From contig NZ_CP160631.1 of NCBI RefSeq assembly GCF_040783975.1, forward strand, positions 2,170,001-2,234,000: a stretch of 64,000 nucleotides of DNA, in the 5' to 3' direction. The position numbers and the translations under genes were made by a program. The stretch comes from Pantoea sp. Ep11b. Lineage in GTDB: Bacteria > Pseudomonadota > Gammaproteobacteria > Enterobacterales > Enterobacteriaceae. The notes beneath the pieces were generated by a model. It worked only from the letters and a program-made list of their open reading frames with translations, was not told the DNA's origin and ran no database searches. This document shows positions 24,964 through 32,579 of this stretch, one piece after another. Within the stretch, counting starts at the first letter, position 1. Each line of letters opens with the position of its first letter.

Positions 24964-27573
24964 ATGTCAGAAAACGATAATAAAAATGCGCAGGAACGCG
25001 CTTTAAAAAATATTCCTCCTGAGCCCCTGAATAGAGAGCAAACGCAGGCGTTAATAGCCTCGCTGAACACAGCAACGGGAGAAGATAAAAACAGGCTGAT
25101 TCATCAGTTAGCCCATTGCGTGCCGCCGGGTGTCGATCCGGCCGCAGAGATTAAAGCGGCATTTCTTTATCAGCAAATTGAAAAGGGCAGGCAGGCCGGT
25201 ATTCTCCCTCCCCGGCAGGCGATTGAACTGCTGGGCACCATGCAGGGGGGATATAATATTCAGCCGCTGATCGATCTGCTGGATGATCCGCAGTGGGCGG
25301 ACTGTGCGGCGGAACAGCTCAGTCACACCATCCTGATCTTTGAGAAATTCAGCGAAGTCGCCGGAAAAGCCCGGCAGGGAAATCCTCAGGCGCAAAAAGT
25401 GATGAACGCCTGGGCCGAAGGAGTCTGGTTTACGCGCCGTCCGGCCCTTCCGGATGTCATCACGCTCACTGTCTTCAGAGTGACCGGAGAAACGACGACC
25501 GACGATCTCTCACCGGCGCCTGAGGCGTGGTCGCGCCCCGATATTCCTCTGCATGCGCTCTCTATGCTCAGCCAGCCGCGCGACGGCGTGGAGCCGGATG
25601 AGCCCGGCAGCCGGGGACCGATCCGCCAGCTGGCAACGCTCAGAAGCGCGGGCTATCCACTGGTTTACGTCGGGGATGTGGTGGGAACCGGATCGTCACG
25701 CAAATCGGCAACCAATTCGCTTCTGTGGCATATCGGCAGCGATATTCCCTGGGTGCCGGGCAAACGTAGCGGCGGCTTTGTCTTTGGAGGAAAGATTGCC
25801 CCGATATTTTTTAACACGCTGGAAGATTCTGGCGCGCTACCCGTCGAGATGGATGTCTCGGGGCTGGAAACCGGGATGCAGATCGACCTTTACCCCAGCC
25901 GGGGCGAGGTGCGTGACAGCCTGAGCCAGCGGCTGATTACCCGATTCGCGCTGAAAACCGCCGTGCTGCTGGATGAAGTCCGCGCCGGAGGACGTATTCC
26001 GCTGATCATTGGCCGCAGCCTGACAGCGAAAGCGCGTGAGGCGCTGGGACTGCCTGCCTCTGAACTTTTCCGGCAGCCTGACGCACCCGCCCCTTCCGCC
26101 GCGGGCTTTACTCTGGCGCAGAAAATCGTGGGCAGGGCGTGCGGTGTTACAGGTATCCGGCCTGGCCAGTATTGTGAACCAGTCGTCTCCACGGTCGGCT
26201 CCCAGGATACGACCGGTGGCATGACGCGCGACGAGCTGACCGATCTCGCCTGTCTGCGCTTTTCTGCCGACCTGTTTATGCAATCGTTCTGCCATACTTC
26301 CGCTTACCCGAAACCGGTTGATGTGAAGCTGCACGAAACGCTGCCTGATTTCGTTACCCGGCGCAATGGTGTCACGCTCAGGCCAGGCGATGGCATCATT
26401 CACTCCTGGCTTAATCGTATGCTAATCCCGGATACGGTCGGAACCGGTGCCGATTCCCACACCCGTTTCCCGCTGGGGATTTCGTTTCCCGGCGGTTCAG
26501 GGCTGGTGGCCTTCGCCGCGGCAACCGGTATCATGCCGCTGGATATGCCGGAGTCAGTGCTGGTGCGTTTTACCGGTCACATGCAGAAAGGGATCACCCT
26601 GCGTGACCTGGTTCACGCGATCCCGCTCTATGCCATCAGACAGGGGCTACTGACCGTCGAGAAGAAAAATAAGGTCAACATCTTCTCCGGGCGAATCCTG
26701 GAAATCGAAGGGCTGCGCGGGCTAAAAGCAGAACAGGCGTTTGAGCTGGCAGATGCCTCCGCTGAACGCTCTGCGGCGGCCTGTGTCCTGCGTCTTGAGG
26801 AGGAAAACGTTGCCGACTATCTGCGATCTAATATCGCGCTGCTGCGCTGGATGATCGATCAGGGATACCAGCATGCGCCAGCGCTGGCACGACGCATAGC
26901 TGCTATGGAGGCATGGCTGGCTGATCCGTCGCTGCTGACGGCTGATGAGGATGCGGAATATGCGGCGGTGATTGAGATCGATCTGACAGAAATCACCGAA
27001 CCGATTGTCTGTGTGCCGAATGACCCGGATGATGCCCGCCTGCTTTCCGACGTGGCTGGTTCGCCGGTTGACGAAGTGTTTGTCGGCTCCTGCATGACAA
27101 ACATTGGTCATTTTCGCGCCGTCGGCCATCTCTTATCGGATGTCACGGATCTCCCCACCCGGTTCTGGCTGGCTCCGCCGACAAAAATGGATGCGCAGCA
27201 GCTCGCCAGCGAGGGTTACTTTAATCGGTTTATCCAGGCTGGGGCCAGGATAGAACCTGCCGGATGTTCTCTTTGCATGGGCAACCAGGCGAGAGTACGG
27301 CCGGGAAGTTATACGGTGTCCACTTCAACTCGCAATTTCCCACATCGTCTGGGCACGGGTGCACACGTTTATCTGGCGTCGGCGGAGCTGAGCGCCGTAG
27401 CGGCGATCCTCGGGAAAATGCCCACGGCAGAGGAGTATCTGCGGTACATGGAAAAAATGAACGGCAGCGACGACGAAATATATCGCTACCTCAGTTTTGA
27501 TCGGTTATCGCACTATCAGCCAGAGCATGATGAAAATAAGCTGATTAAACGCTTTTCCGGCCTGGCCCTTTAA
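24964..27573 (+). CDS. second aconitate hydratase of the AcnB type
   Basis: An 869-residue AcnB homologue (E. coli AcnB has 865). An N-terminal HEAT-like domain (PPGVDPAAEIKAAFLYQQIEKG, IELLGTMQGGYNIQPLIDLL) is followed by the swivel domain (VTGETTTDDLSPAPEAWSRPDIPLHAL, DVVGTGSSRKSATNS) and domains 1-3. The [4Fe-4S] ligands Cys710 (GSCMTNIGHF), Cys768 and Cys771 (GCSLCMGNQAR) are intact, as are DSHTRFP and STSTRNFP. It should interconvert cis-aconitate, citrate and isocitrate. Placement directly after citrate lyase genes suggests it feeds citrate to the lyase rather than serving the citric acid cycle (inference). The housekeeping acnB is expected elsewhere. Confidence 0.92.
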   Translation: MSENDNKNAQERALKNIPPEPLNREQTQALIASLNTATGEDKNRLIHQLAHCVPPGVDPAAEIKAAFLYQQIEKGRQAGILPPRQAIELLGTMQGGYNIQPLIDLLDDPQWADCAAEQLSHTILIFEKFSEVAGKARQGNPQAQKVMNAWAEGVWFTRRPALPDVITLTVFRVTGETTTDDLSPAPEAWSRPDIPLHALSMLSQPRDGVEPDEPGSRGPIRQLATLRSAGYPLVYVGDVVGTGSSRKSATNSLLWHIGSDIPWVPGKRSGGFVFGGKIAPIFFNTLEDSGALPVEMDVSGLETGMQIDLYPSRGEVRDSLSQRLITRFALKTAVLLDEVRAGGRIPLIIGRSLTAKAREALGLPASELFRQPDAPAPSAAGFTLAQKIVGRACGVTGIRPGQYCEPVVSTVGSQDTTGGMTRDELTDLACLRFSADLFMQSFCHTSAYPKPVDVKLHETLPDFVTRRNGVTLRPGDGIIHSWLNRMLIPDTVGTGADSHTRFPLGISFPGGSGLVAFAAATGIMPLDMPESVLVRFTGHMQKGITLRDLVHAIPLYAIRQGLLTVEKKNKVNIFSGRILEIEGLRGLKAEQAFELADASAERSAAACVLRLEEENVADYLRSNIALLRWMIDQGYQHAPALARRIAAMEAWLADPSLLTADEDAEYAAVIEIDLTEITEPIVCVPNDPDDARLLSDVAGSPVDEVFVGSCMTNIGHFRAVGHLLSDVTDLPTRFWLAPPTKMDAQQLASEGYFNRFIQAGARIEPAGCSLCMGNQARVRPGSYTVSTSTRNFPHRLGTGAHVYLASAELSAVAAILGKMPTAEEYLRYMEKMNGSDDEIYRYLSFDRLSHYQPEHDENKLIKRFSGLAL

Positions 27574-27597
27574 TCACCGACTCTTAACCCGTTCAGC

Positions 27598-27665
27598 GTC
27601 AGCCACACTCCTGTTCAGCAGAAGTGATTCTGATGGTTCTGCTCAAAACAGAGCGTGTGGCTGAC
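27598..27665 (+). other. long hairpin before the DASS carrier gene
   Basis: GTCAGCCACAC (27598-27608) and GTGTGGCTGAC (27655-27665) form a perfect 11-bp stem; inside it CTGTT/AACAG and AGCAGAA/TTCTGCT add 5 and 7 pairs, so about 23 pairs in all around a 13-base loop. The 3' arm ends one base before the G-rich ribosome site of the carrier gene. It could shield the preceding message from decay or influence carrier translation. Confidence 0.65.
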
Positions 27666-27676
27666 TGGGGGGATAT

Positions 27677-29110
27677 ATGCTGACAGCAAAGAATGTAAAA
27701 ATTGCGTTTCTTGTTTTCATTATTGCGTTACCCATCATCTTTCCTCCACCAGCGGGGCTGACGAAGGAAGCGGCAATAATCACGGGCATTTACCTCGCGG
27801 CGATTGCCGGGCTGGTGAGCAAGCCTTACCCTGAGCCGGTCATTATGCTGCTGGCAGTGGCATTATCCTGCTGTGTCATCGCCCGGTTTGACAATTCGCC
27901 CGTGAAGTCGCTGGATCTCCTGAGCGGCTACGCTTCCGGCACAACCTGGCTGGTATTCAGTGCCTTTACCCTCAGCGCGGCTTTTGTGACAACCGGATTA
28001 GGCAAGCGTCTGGCGTACGGTTTTATTCTGAAGTTCGGCTCGACTACCCTGCGGCTCGGCTACGTCACCGCGCTGCTGGATCTGATGCTCTCTCCGGCTA
28101 CACCCTCTAACACCGCACGCGCGGGCGGGGTGGTTTTCCCCATCATCAACAGCATTGCTCTGGTGCTGGGCTCAACGCCGGATGAGACGCCGTGCAAAGC
28201 CGGGCGGTTCCTGATGGTTAATGTCTACATGGTCACCAAAACCACCAGCTACATGTTTTTGACGGCATTTGCCGGAAATGCCTTAGCCCTTCAGCTGATG
28301 TCTGACATTTTTCACATTCAGATTAGCTGGGCTGGCTGGGCACTGGCTGGCGTGCCGCTGGGGTTGTTAATGCTGGCGCTGATCCCCTGCATGACTTACA
28401 GGCTGGTGCGCCCGGAGCCAGAAAAATTAGATAACGTTAAAATCGGGGCGGAGGGACTGAAGGCGCTGGGGCCTGTCAGCTCAAAAGAGAAGGCGTTGAT
28501 CGTGATTTTTCTCGCTGCGCTGCTGGGGTGGATTTTTTCTCACGATCTGGGATTAAACGAATCCGCTGTGGCGGTTATCGCGATGGTGGCTGCACTTCTG
28601 TTTAATATCATCAGCTGGAATGATGTGCTGCAGAACAGGGGCGGCTGGAATACGCTGATCTGGTATGGCGGGATTATCGGACTCAGTGCGACGCTCAGCA
28701 AAGAGGGCGTATTCAGCTGGCTGGCGAAGGCCATGTCGGCGCACCTCACGTTTCTGGGATCGGGGAACAGCACGATAGTAATGATTGTCCTGCTGGGGCT
28801 GATGGTGCGCTATCTGTTTGCTTCGGGCGGTGCGTATGTGGCCGCTATGGTGCCGGTTCTGGCAACCGTAGGGCTGGTGGCCGGAACCGCACCGATGCTG
28901 CTGGCGCTGGCGATCCTGTTTTCTAACTCTTATGGCGGCAGTCTGACCCATTATGGCGGCGCGGCGGGCCCCATTATCTTTGCTGCCGGTTACAATGACA
29001 TCAAATCGTGGTGGATGGCGGGCACCGCCATCACCCTGGTCACCTTTATCCTGCATATGACCCTTGGCCTTCCCTGGTGGCGCTTCCTCCTGCAGCACCA
29101 CCTGCTGTAG
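27677..29110 (+). CDS. DASS-family di/tricarboxylate carrier (CitT/YbhI type)
   Basis: A 477-residue inner-membrane carrier of the divalent anion:sodium symporter family, with about twelve hydrophobic segments. The two conserved substrate/cation signatures are present: SPATPSNTARAGG in the first half and FSNSYGGSLTHYGGAAGPI in the second. CitT exchanges citrate for succinate; TtdT handles tartrate; YbhI is uncharacterised (family knowledge). Position at the end of a cluster with isomerase, aconitase and citrate lyase makes uptake of a tricarboxylate likely, perhaps in exchange for a product (inference). The GGGGGG ribosome site lies directly behind a large hairpin. Confidence 0.88.
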   Translation: MLTAKNVKIAFLVFIIALPIIFPPPAGLTKEAAIITGIYLAAIAGLVSKPYPEPVIMLLAVALSCCVIARFDNSPVKSLDLLSGYASGTTWLVFSAFTLSAAFVTTGLGKRLAYGFILKFGSTTLRLGYVTALLDLMLSPATPSNTARAGGVVFPIINSIALVLGSTPDETPCKAGRFLMVNVYMVTKTTSYMFLTAFAGNALALQLMSDIFHIQISWAGWALAGVPLGLLMLALIPCMTYRLVRPEPEKLDNVKIGAEGLKALGPVSSKEKALIVIFLAALLGWIFSHDLGLNESAVAVIAMVAALLFNIISWNDVLQNRGGWNTLIWYGGIIGLSATLSKEGVFSWLAKAMSAHLTFLGSGNSTIVMIVLLGLMVRYLFASGGAYVAAMVPVLATVGLVAGTAPMLLALAILFSNSYGGSLTHYGGAAGPIIFAAGYNDIKSWWMAGTAITLVTFILHMTLGLPWWRFLLQHHLL

Positions 29111-29128
29111 AAGGGCATCGTTTAAGCA

Positions 29129-29159
29129 GGCCGGAGGCTGTGTCGCCAGCCCGGCCTTT
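29129..29159 (+). terminator. probable terminator of the tricarboxylate cluster
   Basis: GGCCG (29129-29133) pairs with CGGCC (29152-29156) and the inner GGCT (29136-29139) with AGCC (29148-29151), followed by TTTC. It lies between the carrier gene and the convergent umuC gene; the short T-run makes it moderate in strength. Confidence 0.5.
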
Positions 29160-30421
29160 CATCGGGCAACAGGCAGATCCTGATAGCGGGTGGTATAGGC
29201 CGGAGAGAGCATATCGCGCTTCATCGCCCAGGCCTTCTGGACACCCTGACCGGCAAACCACAGCTTCGCTTTGCCACTCTGGTTGAGGCCATCGACCACG
29301 CGCATCAGCGCCTCACTGTCAGGGCGGGGCTGAAACTCATCAAAAAGATTAAGCTGCGTCACGCCCTGGCTGTAGAAGTCACCCAGCGTGACGCCTGCCT
29401 TCATGTAGCGGCAGCCCTCCAGCCAGATACGATCCAGCGCCTCGATCGCCACGCGGATGATGTCGCGGGTATCACAGGTCGGAAACGGTAACTGCGCCAT
29501 CGCCTGATTGCCATAAAAGGTTTCGCCCTCTGCATGCGGACTGGTGCGAACAAAGACGGTCACCTGGCGACAGTACTGGCCATCCTGACGAAGTTTCTCG
29601 GCTGCTCTTACCGCATAGTTGCAAACCGCTTCCCGCATATCAGCATAAGCCGTGATGCGCGTTGAAAAGGAGCGGGAGCACATGATCTGCTGTTTAGTGG
29701 GCGGACAGGTCTCCAGATCCAGGCACGACTCGCCGCGCAGCTCCCTGACAGTTCGCTCCAGCACGACATTGAAGTGTTTCCGGATCACCCACGTACTCTG
29801 TTCTGCTAAATCTTTTGCGGTCATGATGCCCATGGCATTCAGTTTCTGACTGATACGTCGACCTACGCCCCAGACATCCTCCACCGCTATCAGCGCCATC
29901 AGCTTCTTCTGGCGCTCCACATTCGAGAGGTCGACAACACCGCGCGTTTTTGACCATTTTTTGGCGGCATGATTAGCCAGTTTTGCCAGCGTTTTGGTTT
30001 GAGCAATGCCGACACCGACAGTCAGGTGGGTATCCTGCTTAATACGATTACGGATCTCGTGTCCGAACTCTTCCAGCTCACGGCAATGATGAACCCCGGT
30101 AAGATCGACAAAGGCCTCGTCGATTGAATAGATCTCAACAGCAGGGGAGATCGCCTCCAGCGTGGTCATTATCCGGTTACTCATATCAGCGTAGAGCGTG
30201 TAGTTAGAGCTGAACACATGCACATTGAGGCGCTGCAGCTCATCTTTTATTTTGAAATAGGGCGCACCCATTTTTATCCCGAGTTTCTTTGCCTCGGCGG
30301 AGCGGGAGATAACACAGCCATCGTTGTTACTCAAAATACAGACGGGCTGGCCTCTCAGATCGGGCCTGAAAATGGTTTCACACGAAGCATAGAAGGCGTT
30401 GACATCAACCAGGGCGAACAT
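29159..30421 (-). CDS. umuC: translesion DNA polymerase V catalytic subunit UmuC
   Basis: A 420-residue Y-family polymerase. The ATG at 30421 gives the canonical start MFALVDVNAFYASCE. Catalytic acidic residues Asp6, Asp101 and Glu102 (EIYSIDEAFVDLTG) and the sliding-clamp motif QLNLFDE are intact, so it should be active with UmuD'. It is not next to umuD (14.1 kb, opposite strand). Its start overlaps by one base (TGATG) the stop of a 46-codon open frame that lies behind its own LexA box. The same TGATG junction links umuD to umuC in E. coli. Confidence 0.95.
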   Translation of the reverse strand: MFALVDVNAFYASCETIFRPDLRGQPVCILSNNDGCVISRSAEAKKLGIKMGAPYFKIKDELQRLNVHVFSSNYTLYADMSNRIMTTLEAISPAVEIYSIDEAFVDLTGVHHCRELEEFGHEIRNRIKQDTHLTVGVGIAQTKTLAKLANHAAKKWSKTRGVVDLSNVERQKKLMALIAVEDVWGVGRRISQKLNAMGIMTAKDLAEQSTWVIRKHFNVVLERTVRELRGESCLDLETCPPTKQQIMCSRSFSTRITAYADMREAVCNYAVRAAEKLRQDGQYCRQVTVFVRTSPHAEGETFYGNQAMAQLPFPTCDTRDIIRVAIEALDRIWLEGCRYMKAGVTLGDFYSQGVTQLNLFDEFQPRPDSEALMRVVDGLNQSGKAKLWFAGQGVQKAWAMKRDMLSPAYTTRYQDLPVAR

Positions 30422-30561
30422 CAGCGACCTGCACACTGCGGCGGATAATTAACAACCTGCCGGTCTGTCGTGCAGTGACGGCCGGAGGCGTCAGCGCAAA
30501 GATGTTCGCCGCATAATGGCAGCAGAATAAGGTGAGATGTCGTGTATCTGAAAGAGAGCAT
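30421..30561 (-). CDS. possible 46-codon SOS leader peptide or umuD remnant before umuC
   Basis: An open frame starts at the ATG at 30561, 17 bases after the LexA box, with TTAAGG 7 bases upstream. It runs 46 codons (MLSFRYTTSHLILLP...PPQCAGR) and stops in CGCTGATG, sharing its final A with the umuC ATG. Start distance from the LexA box and the stop/start overlap are those expected of umuD itself, but the length is a third and no UmuD motif (CGFPSP, GESM, FTVKRLQ) is present. It may be a degenerate umuD remnant kept for translational coupling, a new small SOS protein, or chance. Cys-rich (4 of 46). Confidence 0.4.
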   Translation of the reverse strand: MLSFRYTTSHLILLPLCGEHLCADASGRHCTTDRQVVNYPPQCAGR

Positions 30562-30578
30562 AGCCAGGCCTTAATAGT

Positions 30579-30598
30579 AACTGTATATAAATACAGTA
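30579..30598 (-). promoter_or_regulatory. LexA box of umuC
   Basis: AACTGTATATAAATACAGTA (written on the + strand) has CTGT-N8-ACAG with an AT-only centre, matching the SOS consensus. It lies about 160 bases upstream of umuC and 17 before the small leader frame, so umuC is SOS-controlled independently of umuD. Confidence 0.92.
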
Positions 30599-30797
30599 TT
30601 ACCGACCAGCCGTTTCGGTCAAGCAGGGAGAGACGATCGGGTTTTAGTTTCATGAAAATAAGGGGAACTGAGCGCTGACGGACGCCCGCATAAAAGCTTT
30701 TTTTAACACGCGTAAAAGGGTTCGGGCGGTTATGCTTTTTCTGATCCGATGAGCAGTTAATCATCGGGTTGTTAAGGACTTTAACCAGGTAGATATA

Positions 30798-31073
30798 ATG
30801 AATTACACGCAGTTTGAAGCCCGCATGAGGCAATGGCCCGCCATCTCTTTTACCACCATCATCCTCTCCTGCCATCACCACAACTATGAGATCTACGCGA
30901 TCGACGATAGCAGCACGGTAAAGACCCGGCTCTTTTTATGCCTGGCGGACAATGAAAATCATGCCAGCCTGTTAATTGAGCAATTTACTTTCTGGCTGAT
31001 GAAAATCAACGCCGCGCAGCGCGCCCGGCAGGAAGAGAAGGCCAGCACAGCGGCACCGCTATTATCTGAATAA
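30798..31073 (+). CDS. small hypothetical protein
   Basis: A 91-residue protein, MNYTQFEARMRQWPAISFTTIILSCHHHNYEIYAIDD..., with AGGT 9 bases before the ATG. It has a compact alternating pattern (SFTTIILSCHHHNYEIYAI, TRLFLCLADNENHASLLIEQF) that suggests a small alpha/beta domain, then a charged C-terminal tail. No signal peptide or membrane helix is evident and I do not recognise the family. The 376 bases between umuC and this gene otherwise hold the umuC leader and LexA box. No partner gene is obvious; the TetR-family gene follows after about 200 bases. Confidence 0.6.
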   Translation: MNYTQFEARMRQWPAISFTTIILSCHHHNYEIYAIDDSSTVKTRLFLCLADNENHASLLIEQFTFWLMKINAAQRARQEEKASTAAPLLSE

Positions 31074-31228
31074 GTGCTGGCCGGGCGGCACCTGAGCTGC
31101 TGCCGGAGGAGGGGCAGAACCGGCTGATACGGGTGGCCGCAGAGAGCCTGGCCGATGAAGCATCGGGCGCAGATGACGCTCTGTCGCGCTGATCATCTAT
31201 ACTTGTTGCCCGTGCCTGGGATAGAATC

Positions 31229-31246
31229 CCTGTCGATTTTGACAGG
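31229..31246 (+). promoter_or_regulatory. palindrome upstream of the TetR-family gene
   Basis: CCTGTC-GATTTT-GACAGG is a perfect 6-bp inverted repeat immediately after a -10-like TAGAAT (31223-31228), so it overlaps the probable transcription start. This is the usual place for an autoregulatory TetR operator. Confidence 0.5.
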
Positions 31247-31270
31247 ATGCATGACCTCAGACCGGTAACG

Positions 31271-31885
31271 ATGATCACGACAGCCACAGCGCATAAAAAC
31301 AGAGAGCGGGGACGTCCCAGAGAGTTCGACATCGAACAGGCTCTGGATAACGCCATGACCGTTTTCCGGCAAAAAGGGTATCACGCCGCCTCGATAACCG
31401 ATCTGGGTGAGGCAATGAACCTCTCCGCAGGTAGCATCTACAAAGCCTTTAAAGACAAACGTTCGCTGTTTCTGCTGGTGTTCGAGCGCTATCTGGCGCT
31501 ACGTAACGCCGATCTGCGTCGTCGTCTGTCACACTGCGTAAGCGGACGGGAAAAAGTCACCGAACTGTTGCAGTTCTATCTGGATTCGGCCCGTGCGACA
31601 GAGGGACGGCGCGGCTGTCTGGTCGTCGCCAGCGCAATTGCGCTACAGACCCTGGATGAGGCGCTGGCGCAGCGCATTAACGAAGTGGTACAGCGTAATC
31701 AGCGCTTTCTGGTCACGCTGCTGGAGCTGGGACAGAAGGATGGTTCAATTGACAAGACGCTGGACAGCGAAGCAGCAGCCGGTCTGATCCTCTGTATCGC
31801 CTTTGGTATGCGGGTGGCAGGTAAGGTCAGTGATGTCACGAATGAGCAGGAGACACTGGCACTGGCACTGAAAGTACTGGGATAA
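31271..31885 (+). CDS. TetR/AcrR-family transcriptional regulator
   Basis: A 204-residue repressor. The N-terminal helix-turn-helix reads RGRPREFDIEQALDNAMTVFRQKGYHAASITDLGEAMNLSAGSIYKAFKDKRSLFLLVFERYL; the C-terminal helical ligand domain is variable, with Cys in RRGCLVVAS. I chose the ATG at 31271: an in-frame ATG at 31247 directly abuts the palindrome and has no room for a ribosome site. No transporter or enzyme gene is next to it, so its target and ligand are unknown. Confidence 0.85.
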   Translation: MITTATAHKNRERGRPREFDIEQALDNAMTVFRQKGYHAASITDLGEAMNLSAGSIYKAFKDKRSLFLLVFERYLALRNADLRRRLSHCVSGREKVTELLQFYLDSARATEGRRGCLVVASAIALQTLDEALAQRINEVVQRNQRFLVTLLELGQKDGSIDKTLDSEAAAGLILCIAFGMRVAGKVSDVTNEQETLALALKVLG

Positions 31886-32118
31886 TCATGCTGCGCTCAG
31901 GCAGAATAGCGCGCCATGATCTGCGGCCCGTCACTTTCGCAACGGGCTTCTTCGCCAGCTTCCACACCGCATCCGTGCCTTACAACAGGTCGAAATGCTT
32001 CCGATCAGCCTGATCCGCCTGCAGGCTGATGACCCGTCAGGCCGCATGAGGCAGTCCACGCAAAATGATGTGAGGCTGGTGACGAAAAACGGAGCCGGCA
32101 GAGCAGAAAAGCGGTCGC

Positions 32119-32358
32119 TTAACGCCCGAACAGCAGGCTGATAAGCGTGCGATAATGGCGCTCTTCCTCTTCTGTCGACGCGGTTTCAAGCCGAAGCAGA
32201 AGTTTGGTGCAGATCGATTTGCGATTCACATTCAGTCCGGCATGCAGAATTTCAACCACCACCTGTCCCAGCGTCTCTTGCTGTGAAGGCAGGCTTGCCG
32301 CATTAAAATAACGGGCAATATCGTCTGCCGTCCGCGGCAGTCTCTGGTTCGGGTACAT
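32119..32358 (-). CDS. YcgZ-like small stress-response protein
   Basis: A 79-residue protein similar to E. coli YcgZ: TADDIARYFNAASLPSQQETLGQVVVEILHAGLNVNRKSICTKLLLRLE, then TEEEERHYRTLISLLFGR. YcgZ and its neighbours act as small connector proteins of the blue-light/cold-induced BluR-BluF system that feeds Rcs signalling and biofilm control (family knowledge). AGGA lies 9 bases before the ATG. It lies downstream of a YmgA-like gene but has its own promoter, which shares an 11-base core with that of the ariR-like gene at 12.4 kb. Confidence 0.8.
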   Translation of the reverse strand: MYPNQRLPRTADDIARYFNAASLPSQQETLGQVVVEILHAGLNVNRKSICTKLLLRLETASTEEEERHYRTLISLLFGR

Positions 32359-32404
32359 GGATTTTTTTCCTGAGAGGTGATGTAAAAACGTTCAGTCAGG
32401 CGCG

Positions 32405-32434
32405 AAGTTATACAAAAAACATTGGTCTGTACAG
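32405..32434 (-). promoter_or_regulatory. promoter/operator of the ycgZ-like gene
   Basis: Minus-strand CTGTAC, 16-base spacer, TATAAC, with AAGTTATACAA (+ strand, 32405-32415) and TGTACA (32428-32433) at the same positions as in the ariR-like promoter at 12783-12812. It lies 47-76 bases before the start codon. Confidence 0.6.
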
Positions 32435-32579
32435 TTATTTCAGCGATGTCAGGATGATTTTTATTCATATCCGCCTGCCGGGTCAGCAAAACGGCAAAAT
32501 CGGCAAGCGAAACGTGACGCAGGCGCGTCAGAAGCCGGGCGAGCACCCGGATATCAACGGCTGCCTGACCCGCGAAACG

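Noticed and set aside
30405..30881. 158-codon minus-strand frame spanning the umuC LexA box
   Set aside because: Out of frame with umuC, covers the SOS promoter and overlaps the gene at 30798; no protein-like pattern.
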